This document shows, piece by piece, positions 9,266 through 18,035 of a stretch of DNA of 64,000 bases (positions are counted from its first letter, which is position 1; each line of letters begins with the position of its first letter). Location of the stretch: assembly GCF_008801475.1 (NCBI RefSeq), contig NZ_VZPP01000015.1, positions 1 through 64,000 of the forward strand, written 5' to 3'. The notes under the pieces were generated by a model. That model saw only the letters and a list, made by a program, of their open reading frames with translations, was not told where the DNA came from and searched no databases. Source of the DNA: Pseudomonas moorei. GTDB taxonomy: Bacteria > Pseudomonadota > Gammaproteobacteria > Pseudomonadales > Pseudomonadaceae. Made by a program: the position numbers and the translations under genes.

Positions 9266-9314
9266 CGAATGGGCTGCTGCTACGGGTCTTTAGGCTGTTC
9301 TGGAGAAAATAATA

Positions 9315-10997
9315 ATGAGCATTGAACGCTGGCAAACCGCGTGGCGCGAGCTGATCGCCCCCGGTGCGCCGTTTGAAGTGGTGACGCCCGATGACGGCGC
9401 TCCACGCTACTTCCGTCACGCTGCGCACAATCTGCAGCAGGTGATGGACGCGGGCCGGGTTCACGGCGACCGTGAGTTCCTGGTCTGGCAGTCGCAACGC
9501 CTGACCTTCAACCAGTTCTTCGATCAGGCCGATCGCCTGGCCGGGCAGATGATTGCACGTCTTGGCTTGCAACCGGGGGAGCGGGTGGCCATTGCCATGC
9601 GCAACCAGCCGGCGTGGCTGGTGGCGTTCGCCGCGATCGTGCGCTGCGGCGCGGTGTGTGTGCCGCTCAATAGCTGGGGGCTGCGCGACGAGTTGCAGTA
9701 CGCGCTGCAAGACAGCGGTTCACGCGTGCTGCTGTGTGATGAAGCACGCCTTGATACCTTGCACGAAGATCTGGCCCGTGAGCAGCGAGCCACGATTGTC
9801 GTCGGGGCCCACGAAGCAGCGTTGCCCGGGCACTGCCTGCGTTTCGAGGACTTGATCAGCGCCCCGGCATTGCCGTTGCCGGCGCTGGATATCGACCCCG
9901 ACGCGCCAGCGCTGATCCTCTATACCTCGGGCACCACCAGCCGGGCCAAGGGCGCCGTGTCGAGTCACCGGGCAATCTCCCAGGCGCTGTTTGCCCTGGA
10001 TTTCCAGAGCGCGTTTTGCGCCATGAGTTCGCCCGAACGTATCGGCGTGGTCATCAACAGCGGCTACCCGCCAACCACGCTGGCGGCGGTTCCGCTGTTT
10101 CATGTCAGCGGCCTGCATGCGCAGTTCCTGTCGGCGTTGCGCGGCGGCCGACGCCTGATGCTGATGTACAAGTGGGATGTCGAGCGCGCCATCGATCTCA
10201 TTCGCGATGAACGCTGCACCCAGTTCAACGGGGCGCCGGTGATGATGCAGCAACTGCTGGCTTCACCGCGTTTTGGCAGCGAGCACACTGCCAGTCTGTT
10301 CGGGCTTGGGCTGGGCGGTGCTGCTTCGTCCGCCGGGGTACTTGAGGACATGCTCAAGCTCAAGCCCGACGTCATCGGCGGTGCCGGCTACGGCCTGACC
10401 GAAAGCAATGGCATCGGCGCTGCCATCGGTGGCGATCCGTTCGTGTACAAACCGGCGACAGCGGGCTGGGCGCTGCCGATAGTCGATATACATATCGGTG
10501 AAAGCCCTGACCAGCCACAGGCGGCGGGCACTCGCGGGGTGATCTGGTTGCGTTCGCCAACCTTGATGAGCGCCTACTGGAATCTGCCCGAAGCCACCGC
10601 ACAAAGCCTGCGCGACGGTTGGCTCGACACCGGCGATATCGGCTACCTCGACGATGAGGGGTTCCTCCATATCACTGGCCGGGTCAAGGAGTTGATCAAC
10701 CGCGGTGGCGAAAAGATTTCCGCCGCTGAAATCGAGACTTGCATTCTCGATATGCCAGGTGTCCTCGAAGCGGCGGCATTCGCCATCGCCGACCCGTTGC
10801 TGGGTGAAACGGTAGGGTTGGCCGTGCATGGCCAGGCATCGACGCTGCCTCAGCAAGCGCAGATCTGCGCATTCATTTCCGAGCGCCTGGCTGCCTACAA
10901 AGTACCGACGCAGGTCTATCGGGTACGCGAGCCGTTGCCACGCAATGCCACGGGCAAGGTGCTCAAGGCACAACTGCAAGAAAAGTTGGGCGCATAA
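9315..10997 (+). CDS. AMP-forming acyl-CoA ligase
   Basis: A 560-residue ANL-superfamily ligase that would activate a carboxylate with ATP and CoA. Visible motifs: ILYTSGTTSRAKGA (P-loop), GYGLTESNG, the WLDTGDIGYLDDEGF/TGRVKELINRGGEKIS hinge, and the C-terminal lysine in PRNATGKVLK. The start at 9315 follows CTGGAG. It is placed after the side-chain ACADs and 92 bp before a DUF1329 gene with its own regulatory element. The substrate could be a steroid side-chain acid or a ring fragment; the sequence does not decide. Confidence 0.87.
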   Translation: MSIERWQTAWRELIAPGAPFEVVTPDDGAPRYFRHAAHNLQQVMDAGRVHGDREFLVWQSQRLTFNQFFDQADRLAGQMIARLGLQPGERVAIAMRNQPAWLVAFAAIVRCGAVCVPLNSWGLRDELQYALQDSGSRVLLCDEARLDTLHEDLAREQRATIVVGAHEAALPGHCLRFEDLISAPALPLPALDIDPDAPALILYTSGTTSRAKGAVSSHRAISQALFALDFQSAFCAMSSPERIGVVINSGYPPTTLAAVPLFHVSGLHAQFLSALRGGRRLMLMYKWDVERAIDLIRDERCTQFNGAPVMMQQLLASPRFGSEHTASLFGLGLGGAASSAGVLEDMLKLKPDVIGGAGYGLTESNGIGAAIGGDPFVYKPATAGWALPIVDIHIGESPDQPQAAGTRGVIWLRSPTLMSAYWNLPEATAQSLRDGWLDTGDIGYLDDEGFLHITGRVKELINRGGEKISAAEIETCILDMPGVLEAAAFAIADPLLGETVGLAVHGQASTLPQQAQICAFISERLAAYKVPTQVYRVREPLPRNATGKVLKAQLQEKLGA

Positions 10998-11005
10998 CGC
11001 TTCCT

Positions 11006-11023
11006 TAGTCTTTCCGGACGATG
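11006..11023 (+). promoter_or_regulatory. TAGTC-N5-GGACGATG element, copy 2
   Basis: TAGTCTTTCCGGACGATG, a 13/13 match. It ends 66 bp before the DUF1329 start codon at 11090. Confidence 0.85.
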
Positions 11024-11089
11024 TTGGGGCCGGCAGAACACGAACAATGAGTCCATTCCACAAAGCCTTATCAGCGAAGGAGGCAATAC

Positions 11090-12472
11090 ATGAAAATAAC
11101 AAGAACAGGTCTCATGCTCGCGGTCGCAGTCACAGCCAATAGCGGGCTGATGGGTAATGCGCAAGCCGAGGTGTCACCGCAGGAAGCCGCCAAACTGGGC
11201 AAGGAGCTGACCTGTGTCGGCGCCGAGCAAGCGGGTAACGCCGAGGGCACCATTCCGCCTTTCACCGGCAAGTACCTGGGCGAGGTGCCGGGCTGGAATC
11301 ATGTGAAGTTCTCCGGTGACCAGCCGGTTGATCCTTACGCTGCCGAGAAGCCGATCCTGGTGATCACTGCGCAGAACATGAGCCAATACGAGTCGCACCT
11401 GACCGAAGGCCAGAAAGCCCTGCTGAAGAAGTACCCGACCACCTACAAGATGAACATTTACCCAGGCCATCGGGATTTCCGCTATCCGGATTACGTCTGC
11501 CGTCGCGCGATGGACAACGCACTGCACGCCAAGCTGGTCAACGACGGTGCAGGTTTCACTGGAATAGGCCAAGTGCCGTTCCCGATCCCCAAGAACGGCA
11601 TGGAATTGCTGTGGAATCACCAACTGCCGGCACGTGCCTACACCGAGGAAAAAACCTCCGACCTGGCCTCGGTCCTGCCCAATGGCAGCATTGGTTGGGG
11701 GCGAGCCTACGCACGTAACCTGGCACTGGCCAACTCACCGATCGCCGACTCCAGGACGGAAGACAAGATTGCGGCCATGAGCAACAACATGACCCTCAAG
11801 CCGGCCCGCGACAACGGCACTATCAGCATTTCCCATGAGCCCTACAACTTCGGCACCGATGCGCGCCAGGCCTGGACCTACAGCCCATCGACCCGGCGCG
11901 TGCGGCAACTACCGGGCTATGGTTTCGATCAGCCGATGATCGGTACCAACGGCACCATGACCATCGACGAAGACCGTTTGTACAACGGTTCACCGGAGCG
12001 TTTCACCTGGAAACTCATCGGCAAGCGCGAGATTTACAGCCCGGCCAACGCGTTCAAACCTAATGCCGGGACCGTCAAGTACACCGACATGCTGACGCCC
12101 AACCATCCCAACCCCGATTTGATGCGTTATGAGTTGCGTCGCGTGTGGGTGCTGGAAGCGGATCTGAAGGAAGGCTATCGCCATGTCTATGGCAAGCGCG
12201 TGATGTTCATCGACGAAGACACCTGGAACGCCGTCATGTCCGACAACTACGATGCCCGTGGGCAACTGTGGAAGCACGCCATGGTCAACTACTACTACCA
12301 CCCTGACATGAGTGGCTGGCAGGCGGGATCACAGTTCTTCATGGACTTGAACTCTGGCCAATACACCGGTTATGGCATGACTAACGAGTCGAAGAAGGGT
12401 CCGATCCTCAACGAAGGCAAATTCACCCCGGACCAGTACACCGCGGATGCGGCGCGGGCTATCGGGCGGTAA
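11090..12472 (+). CDS. DUF1329 family periplasmic/outer-membrane protein
   Basis: A 460-residue DUF1329 protein (LolB/LppX-like fold family). An N-terminal signal peptide is clear: positively charged MKITRTG, a hydrophobic stretch, and a likely cleavage after AQA near residue 26. The family typically occurs with DUF1302 outer-membrane proteins and RND/YCF48 genes in degraders of hydrophobic compounds, all of which are in this window. It likely binds or moves hydrophobic steroid across the envelope. It has its own regulatory element upstream and an intrinsic terminator downstream, so it is probably monocistronic. Confidence 0.85.
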   Translation: MKITRTGLMLAVAVTANSGLMGNAQAEVSPQEAAKLGKELTCVGAEQAGNAEGTIPPFTGKYLGEVPGWNHVKFSGDQPVDPYAAEKPILVITAQNMSQYESHLTEGQKALLKKYPTTYKMNIYPGHRDFRYPDYVCRRAMDNALHAKLVNDGAGFTGIGQVPFPIPKNGMELLWNHQLPARAYTEEKTSDLASVLPNGSIGWGRAYARNLALANSPIADSRTEDKIAAMSNNMTLKPARDNGTISISHEPYNFGTDARQAWTYSPSTRRVRQLPGYGFDQPMIGTNGTMTIDEDRLYNGSPERFTWKLIGKREIYSPANAFKPNAGTVKYTDMLTPNHPNPDLMRYELRRVWVLEADLKEGYRHVYGKRVMFIDEDTWNAVMSDNYDARGQLWKHAMVNYYYHPDMSGWQAGSQFFMDLNSGQYTGYGMTNESKKGPILNEGKFTPDQYTADAARAIGR

Positions 12473-12494
12473 GCCCTGCTTCGTTGCAATGACA

Positions 12495-12527
12495 AAAGCC
12501 CCGTCGGATTCCGATGGGGCTTTTTTT
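12495..12527 (+). terminator. Rho-independent terminator after DUF1329 gene
   Basis: Stem AAAGCCCCgTCGG...CCGAtGGGGCTTT followed by a run of seven or more T, 20-55 bp after the stop at 12472. The stem is symmetric, so it may also serve the converging minus-strand operon. Confidence 0.9.
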
Positions 12528-12545
12528 GGACTGTCAGGTGGTCAG

Positions 12546-13001
12546 TCAGTTGATCGGCTGAGAGGTGATTGACCATTGGGCATCCAGTGGGCCGATCATC
12601 TCCAGCAGCCTTTTGTAACCGGTACGGAGGATGCGCCACTCACCTTGCATTTTGACGTAGTGATCCTCGTAGATTGCGCTGCCGTTAAGCAGGGTCTGTG
12701 CATCGAGGTTGATGAACAGGTCGTTCAGGTACCAAAGCCCTTTCGCTTCGTCACCGTTGACCTCGATTTCAGGGGTGTGGCCGTGGTGCATGCCGAAACG
12801 GCGGTTGGTGAAGTTGGAGCGGTAGAACTCAATGGCCTGCTCCAGCCCGTTGAGTTCGAATTGGTAGGTCGGGCTGTCGAAACTGATCTTCACATCAGGT
12901 GCCAGGATGTTGCGCAGCAGGTCAAGGTTGCAGGTATCGATACTTCGGAAATAACGGGCCTTGAGCTGTTTGATTTGCTCGATGGCAACGAGATCCATCA
13001 T
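12546..13001 (-). CDS. NTF2/SnoaL-fold protein, BaiE-like steroid dehydratase candidate
   Basis: A 151-residue NTF2-fold protein with clear similarity to BaiE, the bile acid 7-alpha-dehydratase. The N-terminal LKARYFRSID matches BaiE around Tyr30 and Asp35 (here Tyr17, Asp22), and MHHGHTPEIEV matches the segment with catalytic His83 (here His72). It should therefore be able to catalyse stereospecific elimination of a hydroxyl from an activated hydroxysteroid. Comparison is with the BaiE sequence as I remember it, not an alignment run. Last gene of a minus-strand block with a sulfotransferase; a paralogue lies at 14407. Confidence 0.8.
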   Translation of the reverse strand: MMDLVAIEQIKQLKARYFRSIDTCNLDLLRNILAPDVKISFDSPTYQFELNGLEQAIEFYRSNFTNRRFGMHHGHTPEIEVNGDEAKGLWYLNDLFINLDAQTLLNGSAIYEDHYVKMQGEWRILRTGYKRLLEMIGPLDAQWSITSQPIN

Positions 13002-13086
13002 TTCAGTAATCTCCGGGGGAGGTGATGGTCACACGACCATTCTGTAAGTAGTTGAATGAGGCGACATCCCTGTCGCCTCGGGCTAT

Positions 13087-13878
13087 TTAGCAAGGCAGAA
13101 AGTGACCGCCGTTGACATCCAGTTGCGCGCCGGTAATGACCTTGGCGTAGTCGCTCGCCAGGTACAGGGCGGCCATGGCGCAGTCACCGTCTTCGGGGAT
13201 TTTGCGCAGCGCAATCTGTTGGGCGATCTGGTCGCTCAGCGACTCCATCGTGACGCCCAGGCGCTTGGCTTCGTTCTTGAAGTAACCGATCACCGGAGCG
13301 CCCCACATCCAGCCCATGAAGGTGGAGTTGACGCGGATACCGAACGGGCCGAGATCCTGGGCCAGGTATTGCACGGCGGTTTTCAATGCGCCCTTGGAGA
13401 CGGCATAGCCGGATTCCAACTGGTTGGGGGTGCGAGTGGCCATGGTGTTGATCATGACGATGCTGCCCGACTTCTGTTTCTTCATCTGCGGCAGCACGGC
13501 TTGGGTCATGTGCATGGTGCCGAACAGGTTGACGTCCATCGCGTTGCGCCAGTCGTCCATTGCCGACTCGGAAGAGGTGCCCCAGGCGCCATGGGCGTAG
13601 GCGGAGTTGATCAGTGCGTCGATCCGGCCGAAGTGCTCGATCGTCAGGTCGGCGAGCGTCTGGCACTGTTCGGGCCGGGTAATGTCGGTAGGGACTTTCA
13701 GGATCGGCGTGCTGTAGCCAGCGTCGCGGACTGCTTTTTCGGCCTGATCCAGCTTGGCTGGCGTCCGCGCGGCCAACACCACGGCTTTGGCCTGGAACTC
13801 GGCGGCACGCACGGCCAGCTTGATGCCCAGGCCAGGACCAATACCGGAAATGATGACGACTTTATCTTTCAGCAACAT
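13087..13878 (-). CDS. Short-chain dehydrogenase/reductase
   Basis: A 263-residue SDR. The cofactor loop reads SGIGPGLGIKLA instead of the usual TGGxxGIG, the NNAG motif is altered to INSAYA, and the active site has SIVMINTMATRTPNQLESGYAVSKGAL with Tyr and Lys. It is a somewhat atypical but complete SDR. It sits between a BaiE-like gene and a SRPBCC gene, so it may oxidise or reduce the same hydroxysteroid as its neighbours. Confidence 0.82.
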   Translation of the reverse strand: MLLKDKVVIISGIGPGLGIKLAVRAAEFQAKAVVLAARTPAKLDQAEKAVRDAGYSTPILKVPTDITRPEQCQTLADLTIEHFGRIDALINSAYAHGAWGTSSESAMDDWRNAMDVNLFGTMHMTQAVLPQMKKQKSGSIVMINTMATRTPNQLESGYAVSKGALKTAVQYLAQDLGPFGIRVNSTFMGWMWGAPVIGYFKNEAKRLGVTMESLSDQIAQQIALRKIPEDGDCAMAALYLASDYAKVITGAQLDVNGGHFLPC

Positions 13879-13918
13879 GGCAATTACCTTCTTGTTTTTA
13901 TGGTGGGAAATGGGCCGC

Positions 13919-14386
13919 TCAGACGCCGCTGGCGTGCAGTGTTTCGGCGCGGCGTTTGAGATCCAGGGCCATCTGGTCGAAACCGGCTTTTACCCAGGCA
14001 CCGTGTTCACGCATGATGGTGTCCTGGTTCAGGCCCAGGAAAATATCAGTCGTAAAGTAGCGGCAGCGGTTGGCATCGATGGCCTGGATGTACTGATCGC
14101 GACGGGCGGCGTCCATGTTGTCCGGGACGGGACGCTGCTCCCAGGACAACAGCTGCTCGGGGTCGCAAGCCACGAGGTATTCGAAGACCGGAACGGTTTC
14201 ACCGGTATCGGGGGAAAGGACCTGCATATGCACCTCGTCGCCGATCTGCAGGCCGCACCGAATGTTCGGACAGAAGCTGTTCCACTGGTGGTAATTGTCC
14301 AGATCGATGAGCACTTCCCAGACCACCCGGGCAGGGGCATTAATTTCCACCGTGTGGGAGGTCACTATGTTTTCCGCTTTGGCCAT
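13919..14386 (-). CDS. SRPBCC (START/polyketide cyclase-like) protein
   Basis: A 155-residue protein with the SRPBCC start pattern: VTSHTVEINAPARVVWEVLIDLDNYHQWNSFCP. This fold forms a deep hydrophobic pocket that binds sterols or polyketides. AGGAG lies 6 nt before the ATG at 14386. It is flanked by two BaiE-like/SDR genes in one orientation. It may bind a steroid intermediate or act as a cyclase/lyase; the exact role is unknown. Confidence 0.8.
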   Translation of the reverse strand: MAKAENIVTSHTVEINAPARVVWEVLIDLDNYHQWNSFCPNIRCGLQIGDEVHMQVLSPDTGETVPVFEYLVACDPEQLLSWEQRPVPDNMDAARRDQYIQAIDANRCRYFTTDIFLGLNQDTIMREHGAWVKAGFDQMALDLKRRAETLHASGV

Positions 14387-14406
14387 GACTGTCTCCTGTT
14401 GTGCAT

Positions 14407-14862
14407 TCAGTTGATGGGTCTGGAGGTGATCTGCAGGTGTTCACTCAAGGGCTGTACGGTCTCGAGCAGGGTTTCATAGCCCGTCTCGGCGATCATCCAG
14501 CGCTCGCCGCGCTTGATGTAGCAATCCTGGTAGATCGCACTGCCGTGCATATGGGTGTTTTCCTCGAGGTTGATGAACACGTAGCTCAGGTACCAGAGGG
14601 CGGTGGCCTGGTCGCGATCGACTTCGATTTCCGGGGTGTGACCGTTGTGGCTCGCCAGGCGGGTCTTGGTGAATGAGGTTCGGTAGAAGTCCAGCGCATC
14701 TCCTAGGCCGTTGACGTGGAATTGGTAGGCTGGGCTTTTGAACGACAGGGCGACGTCTTCGGTGAGCATGCCCTGCAGCATCTCGAGGTTGCAGGTATCG
14801 ATGGCGCGGAAATAGCGCGCCTTGAGCTGTTTGATCAGCTCGATTGCTTCTAGATCCAACAT
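14407..14862 (-). CDS. NTF2/SnoaL-fold protein, second BaiE-like dehydratase candidate
   Basis: A 151-residue paralogue of the protein at 12546, collinear without gaps. The predicted catalytic set is at the same positions: Tyr17 and Asp22 in LKARYFRAID, His72 in SHNGHTPEIEV. It also ends in the shared TSRPIN motif. The start at 14862 follows GGAGG. Two copies could act on different hydroxyl positions or form a heteromer. As with its paralogue, the BaiE comparison is from memory and should be tested by alignment. Confidence 0.8.
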   Translation of the reverse strand: MLDLEAIELIKQLKARYFRAIDTCNLEMLQGMLTEDVALSFKSPAYQFHVNGLGDALDFYRTSFTKTRLASHNGHTPEIEVDRDQATALWYLSYVFINLEENTHMHGSAIYQDCYIKRGERWMIAETGYETLLETVQPLSEHLQITSRPIN

Positions 14863-14884
14863 GTGAAGCCTCCTGGGGGGACAC

Positions 14885-15601
14885 TCAGACACTGAGCTGG
14901 TACTCGCTAGTGAGGATGCAGTCGATCTTCTCGAAGTCGATGAATTTGCTGGTCGATTCGTACATGGCCTGCTGACGCCGCGCGCATTTTTCCGGGTCGC
15001 CCAGGGCGGCGAAGCATCCTTGCGGATTGCCGATGGCCTCGGGCGGGAAGTTTTCTTCGACGATGGCGTGCAGCACCGGCGCACCGCAAGAAAGCGCCCG
15101 AATCACGGTGTTTTGTCGGTAGCCGAAGATCGATTGCAGTGGATAGGCGTTGGGTCCGTGCCCATTGCGCCAGGTGTCGTACCAACGCTCGTAGCTCATC
15201 CGATCTGGCTTGTGCAGCAACGCCACCTGATTCATGCCAGGCGTGCGCTCGCCGACCGGCACCCGGTACCGGGCAGCACGGGCCTGGCGCTCCTCGGGGT
15301 AAGGCTCGGATTCCACCACCAGATAAGCCTCCAGGCGGCTGGTCAACGGCGCCACGAGTGCTTTGATGACGGGCCATTGCGAGGCACTGTCCAGCCACAA
15401 CGAAAGCAGACCATCCAACGGCACGGCGCTATTGGTGATGCGCTGCGTGGAAGCGGCGGCCACAGTCTCATCGACCAGCATGACGCGAATGTTGTTTGCA
15501 CCGGCTGCAGCCAGTGTGTCGCGTAGACCGAGCAAATCCGAACGCCATTGCTCGGCGCTGGGTTGTGGCGGCTTCCACAAGGTCAACATGATTTTTTCCA
15601 T
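14885..15601 (-). CDS. EthD-like dimeric ferredoxin-like fold protein
   Basis: A 238-residue protein whose C-terminal half has the EthD pattern (LLHKPDRMSYERWYDTWRNGHGPNAYPLQS...YRQNTVIR), a ferredoxin-like alpha/beta-barrel fold seen in small cyclases, lyases and stress-response proteins. The N-terminal half (LTLWKPPQPSAEQWRSDL) may be a second, divergent repeat of the same fold. Starts at 15601 with GGAG 5 nt upstream. No catalytic assignment is possible; it is fixed between a BaiE-like gene and the sulfotransferase. Confidence 0.7.
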   Translation of the reverse strand: MEKIMLTLWKPPQPSAEQWRSDLLGLRDTLAAAGANNIRVMLVDETVAAASTQRITNSAVPLDGLLSLWLDSASQWPVIKALVAPLTSRLEAYLVVESEPYPEERQARAARYRVPVGERTPGMNQVALLHKPDRMSYERWYDTWRNGHGPNAYPLQSIFGYRQNTVIRALSCGAPVLHAIVEENFPPEAIGNPQGCFAALGDPEKCARRQQAMYESTSKFIDFEKIDCILTSEYQLSV

Positions 15602-15619
15602 GAGTTCTCCAGCCTGCGT

Positions 15620-16807
15620 TCAGTGATTGAGGCTCAGATGACGGGCGCGATATTCGCTGTAGTCCTGGCTCATCTGCGCCTCGTTCAGACCGAAGCGTTC
15701 CAGGCTGTAGTCGTGGCTGGCACGTTTTTCCCGGCTGTTCTGTGAAAGCCAGACCTGAGCGTCGGCGCGGGCCTTGTCGGTAAGCGGCAGATTGGCAAAG
15801 GCGTAAACCCTTTCCAGCACGCGCATTGGTTGGGTCACGGTGTCGGCAAAGTTGATGTCGAGAAAACGCTCGGCAGCGTGTTGTTCACGGACCTGCATGG
15901 TGTGCCGAATGCCACGTGCCATGCGACTGTTCCACTGCTCGCCGGCGGCTTTCGGATCCGGGTTGTCGCTGTACATCTGCCACAGGGTGTGGGCCATGCT
16001 GGCCATGGAGGGGATCGTCTGAGTGGGATCGCGATGGGTAAAAATGACCTGCGCCTTGGGGAAAACATCGAGCAACAGGTGCAAGGTGTGCAAGTGCTGG
16101 GGCGCTTTCAGCAGCCAGCGCTGGCGCGCAGGTTCACCCCGCTGGTTTTTCTGCCATTGCAGGAACTGCAGCATTTTTTTCAGCTGGGTGTAGACCGGTC
16201 GCTGATCTTGTTGATCCAGCCAGCGGGTATAGCTGGGTACGTTGACGTATGCGTCCATGGCGCACATGAAGGAATGCTCCATGAGCATGAACTCCTCATC
16301 GCAGAGCATGGCGTCGAGCGGATGGATGGCGAGGATCTGTGGAATGGCTTGGGCCATCAACTCGACCTCGGCCCTGGCCTGGGCGATACGCTTGGCCGGC
16401 GCGGCCAGGGTTTCGTCTGCCAGCGGTGCCGGGTAGCGGGTCTCCCACCAGGCAGCCGAGTAAAAGCGCGGGTCAACCGCCAGGGTGCGCTGCAGCATGG
16501 TGGTGCCGGTGCGTGGCAGACCCAGGATGACCAACGGATCGTCGATCTGTATCTGGGTTATTTCCGGATGGCGGTTCAGGTAGTCCTCCATTACCAGACG
16601 GTTGACCAGTTGCCCCACCAGTCTTTCCTGCAGCAAATGCAGACCGGTTTTCGACAGCTCGGCTTCGGCAGCCAGGGCATCGAGTAGCGCCTGCAGCGCC
16701 TCGCGATAGGTGTCATCGCCAAAATTGCTCAGGCCATTGGTACGCGAAATCGCGCTGGCCAGCAGGTTATCGACGGTCAACTCGTTAATCAGGGCGTGTG
16801 CGCTCAT
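15620..16807 (-). CDS. PAPS-dependent sulfotransferase (Sulfotransfer_3 type)
   Basis: A 395-residue sulfotransferase. The 5'-phosphosulfate loop is LVILGLPRTGTTMLQRTL and the 3'-phosphate-binding strand/helix is VIFTHRDPTQTIPSMASM, both typical of PAPS enzymes. The start at 16807 is chosen because GGAGG lies 4 nt upstream and its ATG overlaps the upstream stop (TGATG). With cysD, cysNC and cysQ close by, it should move sulfate from PAPS to a hydroxyl; a hydroxysteroid is the obvious candidate from context. The acceptor is not determined. Confidence 0.88.
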   Translation of the reverse strand: MSAHALINELTVDNLLASAISRTNGLSNFGDDTYREALQALLDALAAEAELSKTGLHLLQERLVGQLVNRLVMEDYLNRHPEITQIQIDDPLVILGLPRTGTTMLQRTLAVDPRFYSAAWWETRYPAPLADETLAAPAKRIAQARAEVELMAQAIPQILAIHPLDAMLCDEEFMLMEHSFMCAMDAYVNVPSYTRWLDQQDQRPVYTQLKKMLQFLQWQKNQRGEPARQRWLLKAPQHLHTLHLLLDVFPKAQVIFTHRDPTQTIPSMASMAHTLWQMYSDNPDPKAAGEQWNSRMARGIRHTMQVREQHAAERFLDINFADTVTQPMRVLERVYAFANLPLTDKARADAQVWLSQNSREKRASHDYSLERFGLNEAQMSQDYSEYRARHLSLNH

Positions 16808-17916
16808 AAGACCTCCGCGACTGCAGACACTTTTACAACCCGGGTGGTGGGGTGGCATTGCTCCTGGGCGCCGACCCAGCGCAGGCACAGGGTGCCTTGG
16901 CGTACGCCGGCGGTTTGAAGCCAGTTGCTTATCCCGGGGTCCAGCTCACTGAGTACCAGGGTCACTCCACCGTTATCGTCGTAGCGGGCCTGGTGCTTGT
17001 TGAAGCAGATTTTGTGGTAGCGGTAGTCCAGCGATTCCATCCAGTAGTTATTGATCTGCAAGTTCCAGAAGTCGCACTCCGGCACCTTGTCGATATGGAT
17101 GACCAGCGCTTCATCGGCGCCCAGCGCCCAGTGCGAGTGGTAGTAGAAAATGTTCGGATCACCGCCCACTGACTGGCAGAGCGCCTGGTTGGCCGGGGGC
17201 AGTTGATTGCTGTGCGGCAGGTAGCTTTCGCTCCAGTCGGCGAACAACCTGGCGGTGTTCTCCACGAAGCTGGAGACCCGAGCCAGGCCTTGCTGAAAAG
17301 TTGCCGGGTCAAGGGCTTGCGGCCTGGCATCGGTGCCAATCCGTTCAATGCTCAGCTTGGCAGGCACTTCGATCCCACGGTCAAGAAACGTCTGACGCAC
17401 GATCAGTGCGTTGGTGGTGTCTTCCATTTTCAGCCAGTTGCCAGGTTGCGGCTCGCGGCTGAGGGTGATTTCGAAGTAACCCTGGGCATCAACCTGTAAC
17501 TGGCTGGCGTCGATGAAACCGGTCTGGATCAGGGTGCCGTCGGTTTCATACCCGCCTTTCTGGGTACCAAAGCTCAGGTAAGCGACACTGCCGCGCTGGC
17601 CTTTGATGCGATAGTCCAACGTGCCGTTCAGGCGCGAGTATTCATAGAGGTTGTCCGGGTTGTCGGCACCAATTTTAGCGGTCTCGTGTGAGGTCTTGAA
17701 GAAACTGGGAAATGCCGGATCGGCAAATTCGATGTGCATCTCCAGGCCAATGCGTAGCAAGCGCGTGAGGTAGCGGAAGCCTTCGGCGCGGGTGGCTGCA
17801 TCGGCGGGTGCTTCGGGGCGCAGAATCTGCTCGCCGCAGCGCTTTAGGTGATCGCAGAACATGGCCCAGGTCTGGCCACTCAACAACTGTTGTTCGTCAA
17901 TAGAGCTGATTGTCAT
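16804..17916 (-). CDS. DUF1214 domain-containing protein
   Basis: A 370-residue protein with a C-terminal DUF1214-like region (YYHSHWALGADEALVIHIDKVPECDFWNLQINNYW). No signal peptide or membrane segment is seen, so it is likely cytoplasmic. Its stop codon overlaps the sulfotransferase start, and it is the first gene of the minus-strand block running down to 12546. Proteins of this kind are uncharacterised; tight coupling suggests it works with the sulfotransferase or on its product. Confidence 0.75.
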   Translation of the reverse strand: MTISSIDEQQLLSGQTWAMFCDHLKRCGEQILRPEAPADAATRAEGFRYLTRLLRIGLEMHIEFADPAFPSFFKTSHETAKIGADNPDNLYEYSRLNGTLDYRIKGQRGSVAYLSFGTQKGGYETDGTLIQTGFIDASQLQVDAQGYFEITLSREPQPGNWLKMEDTTNALIVRQTFLDRGIEVPAKLSIERIGTDARPQALDPATFQQGLARVSSFVENTARLFADWSESYLPHSNQLPPANQALCQSVGGDPNIFYYHSHWALGADEALVIHIDKVPECDFWNLQINNYWMESLDYRYHKICFNKHQARYDDNGGVTLVLSELDPGISNWLQTAGVRQGTLCLRWVGAQEQCHPTTRVVKVSAVAEVL

Positions 17917-18012
17917 TGTTAGACTCTCTTGATTAGGCGAATCCGGGCTGAAAGCACCCCCGCAGAGGCGCCCGAGCCAGATTCATCGGCCCCTGACAGG
18001 GCGCGTTCAAAT

Positions 18013-18028
18013 GCCCGGCGAACCGGGC
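18013..18028 (-). other. Hairpin just after cysNC
   Basis: GCCCGG-cgaa-CCGGGC, 8 nt downstream of the cysNC stop on the minus strand. It has no T-run, so it is only a weak candidate terminator. Confidence 0.4.
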
Positions 18029-18035
18029 GCCGGGG

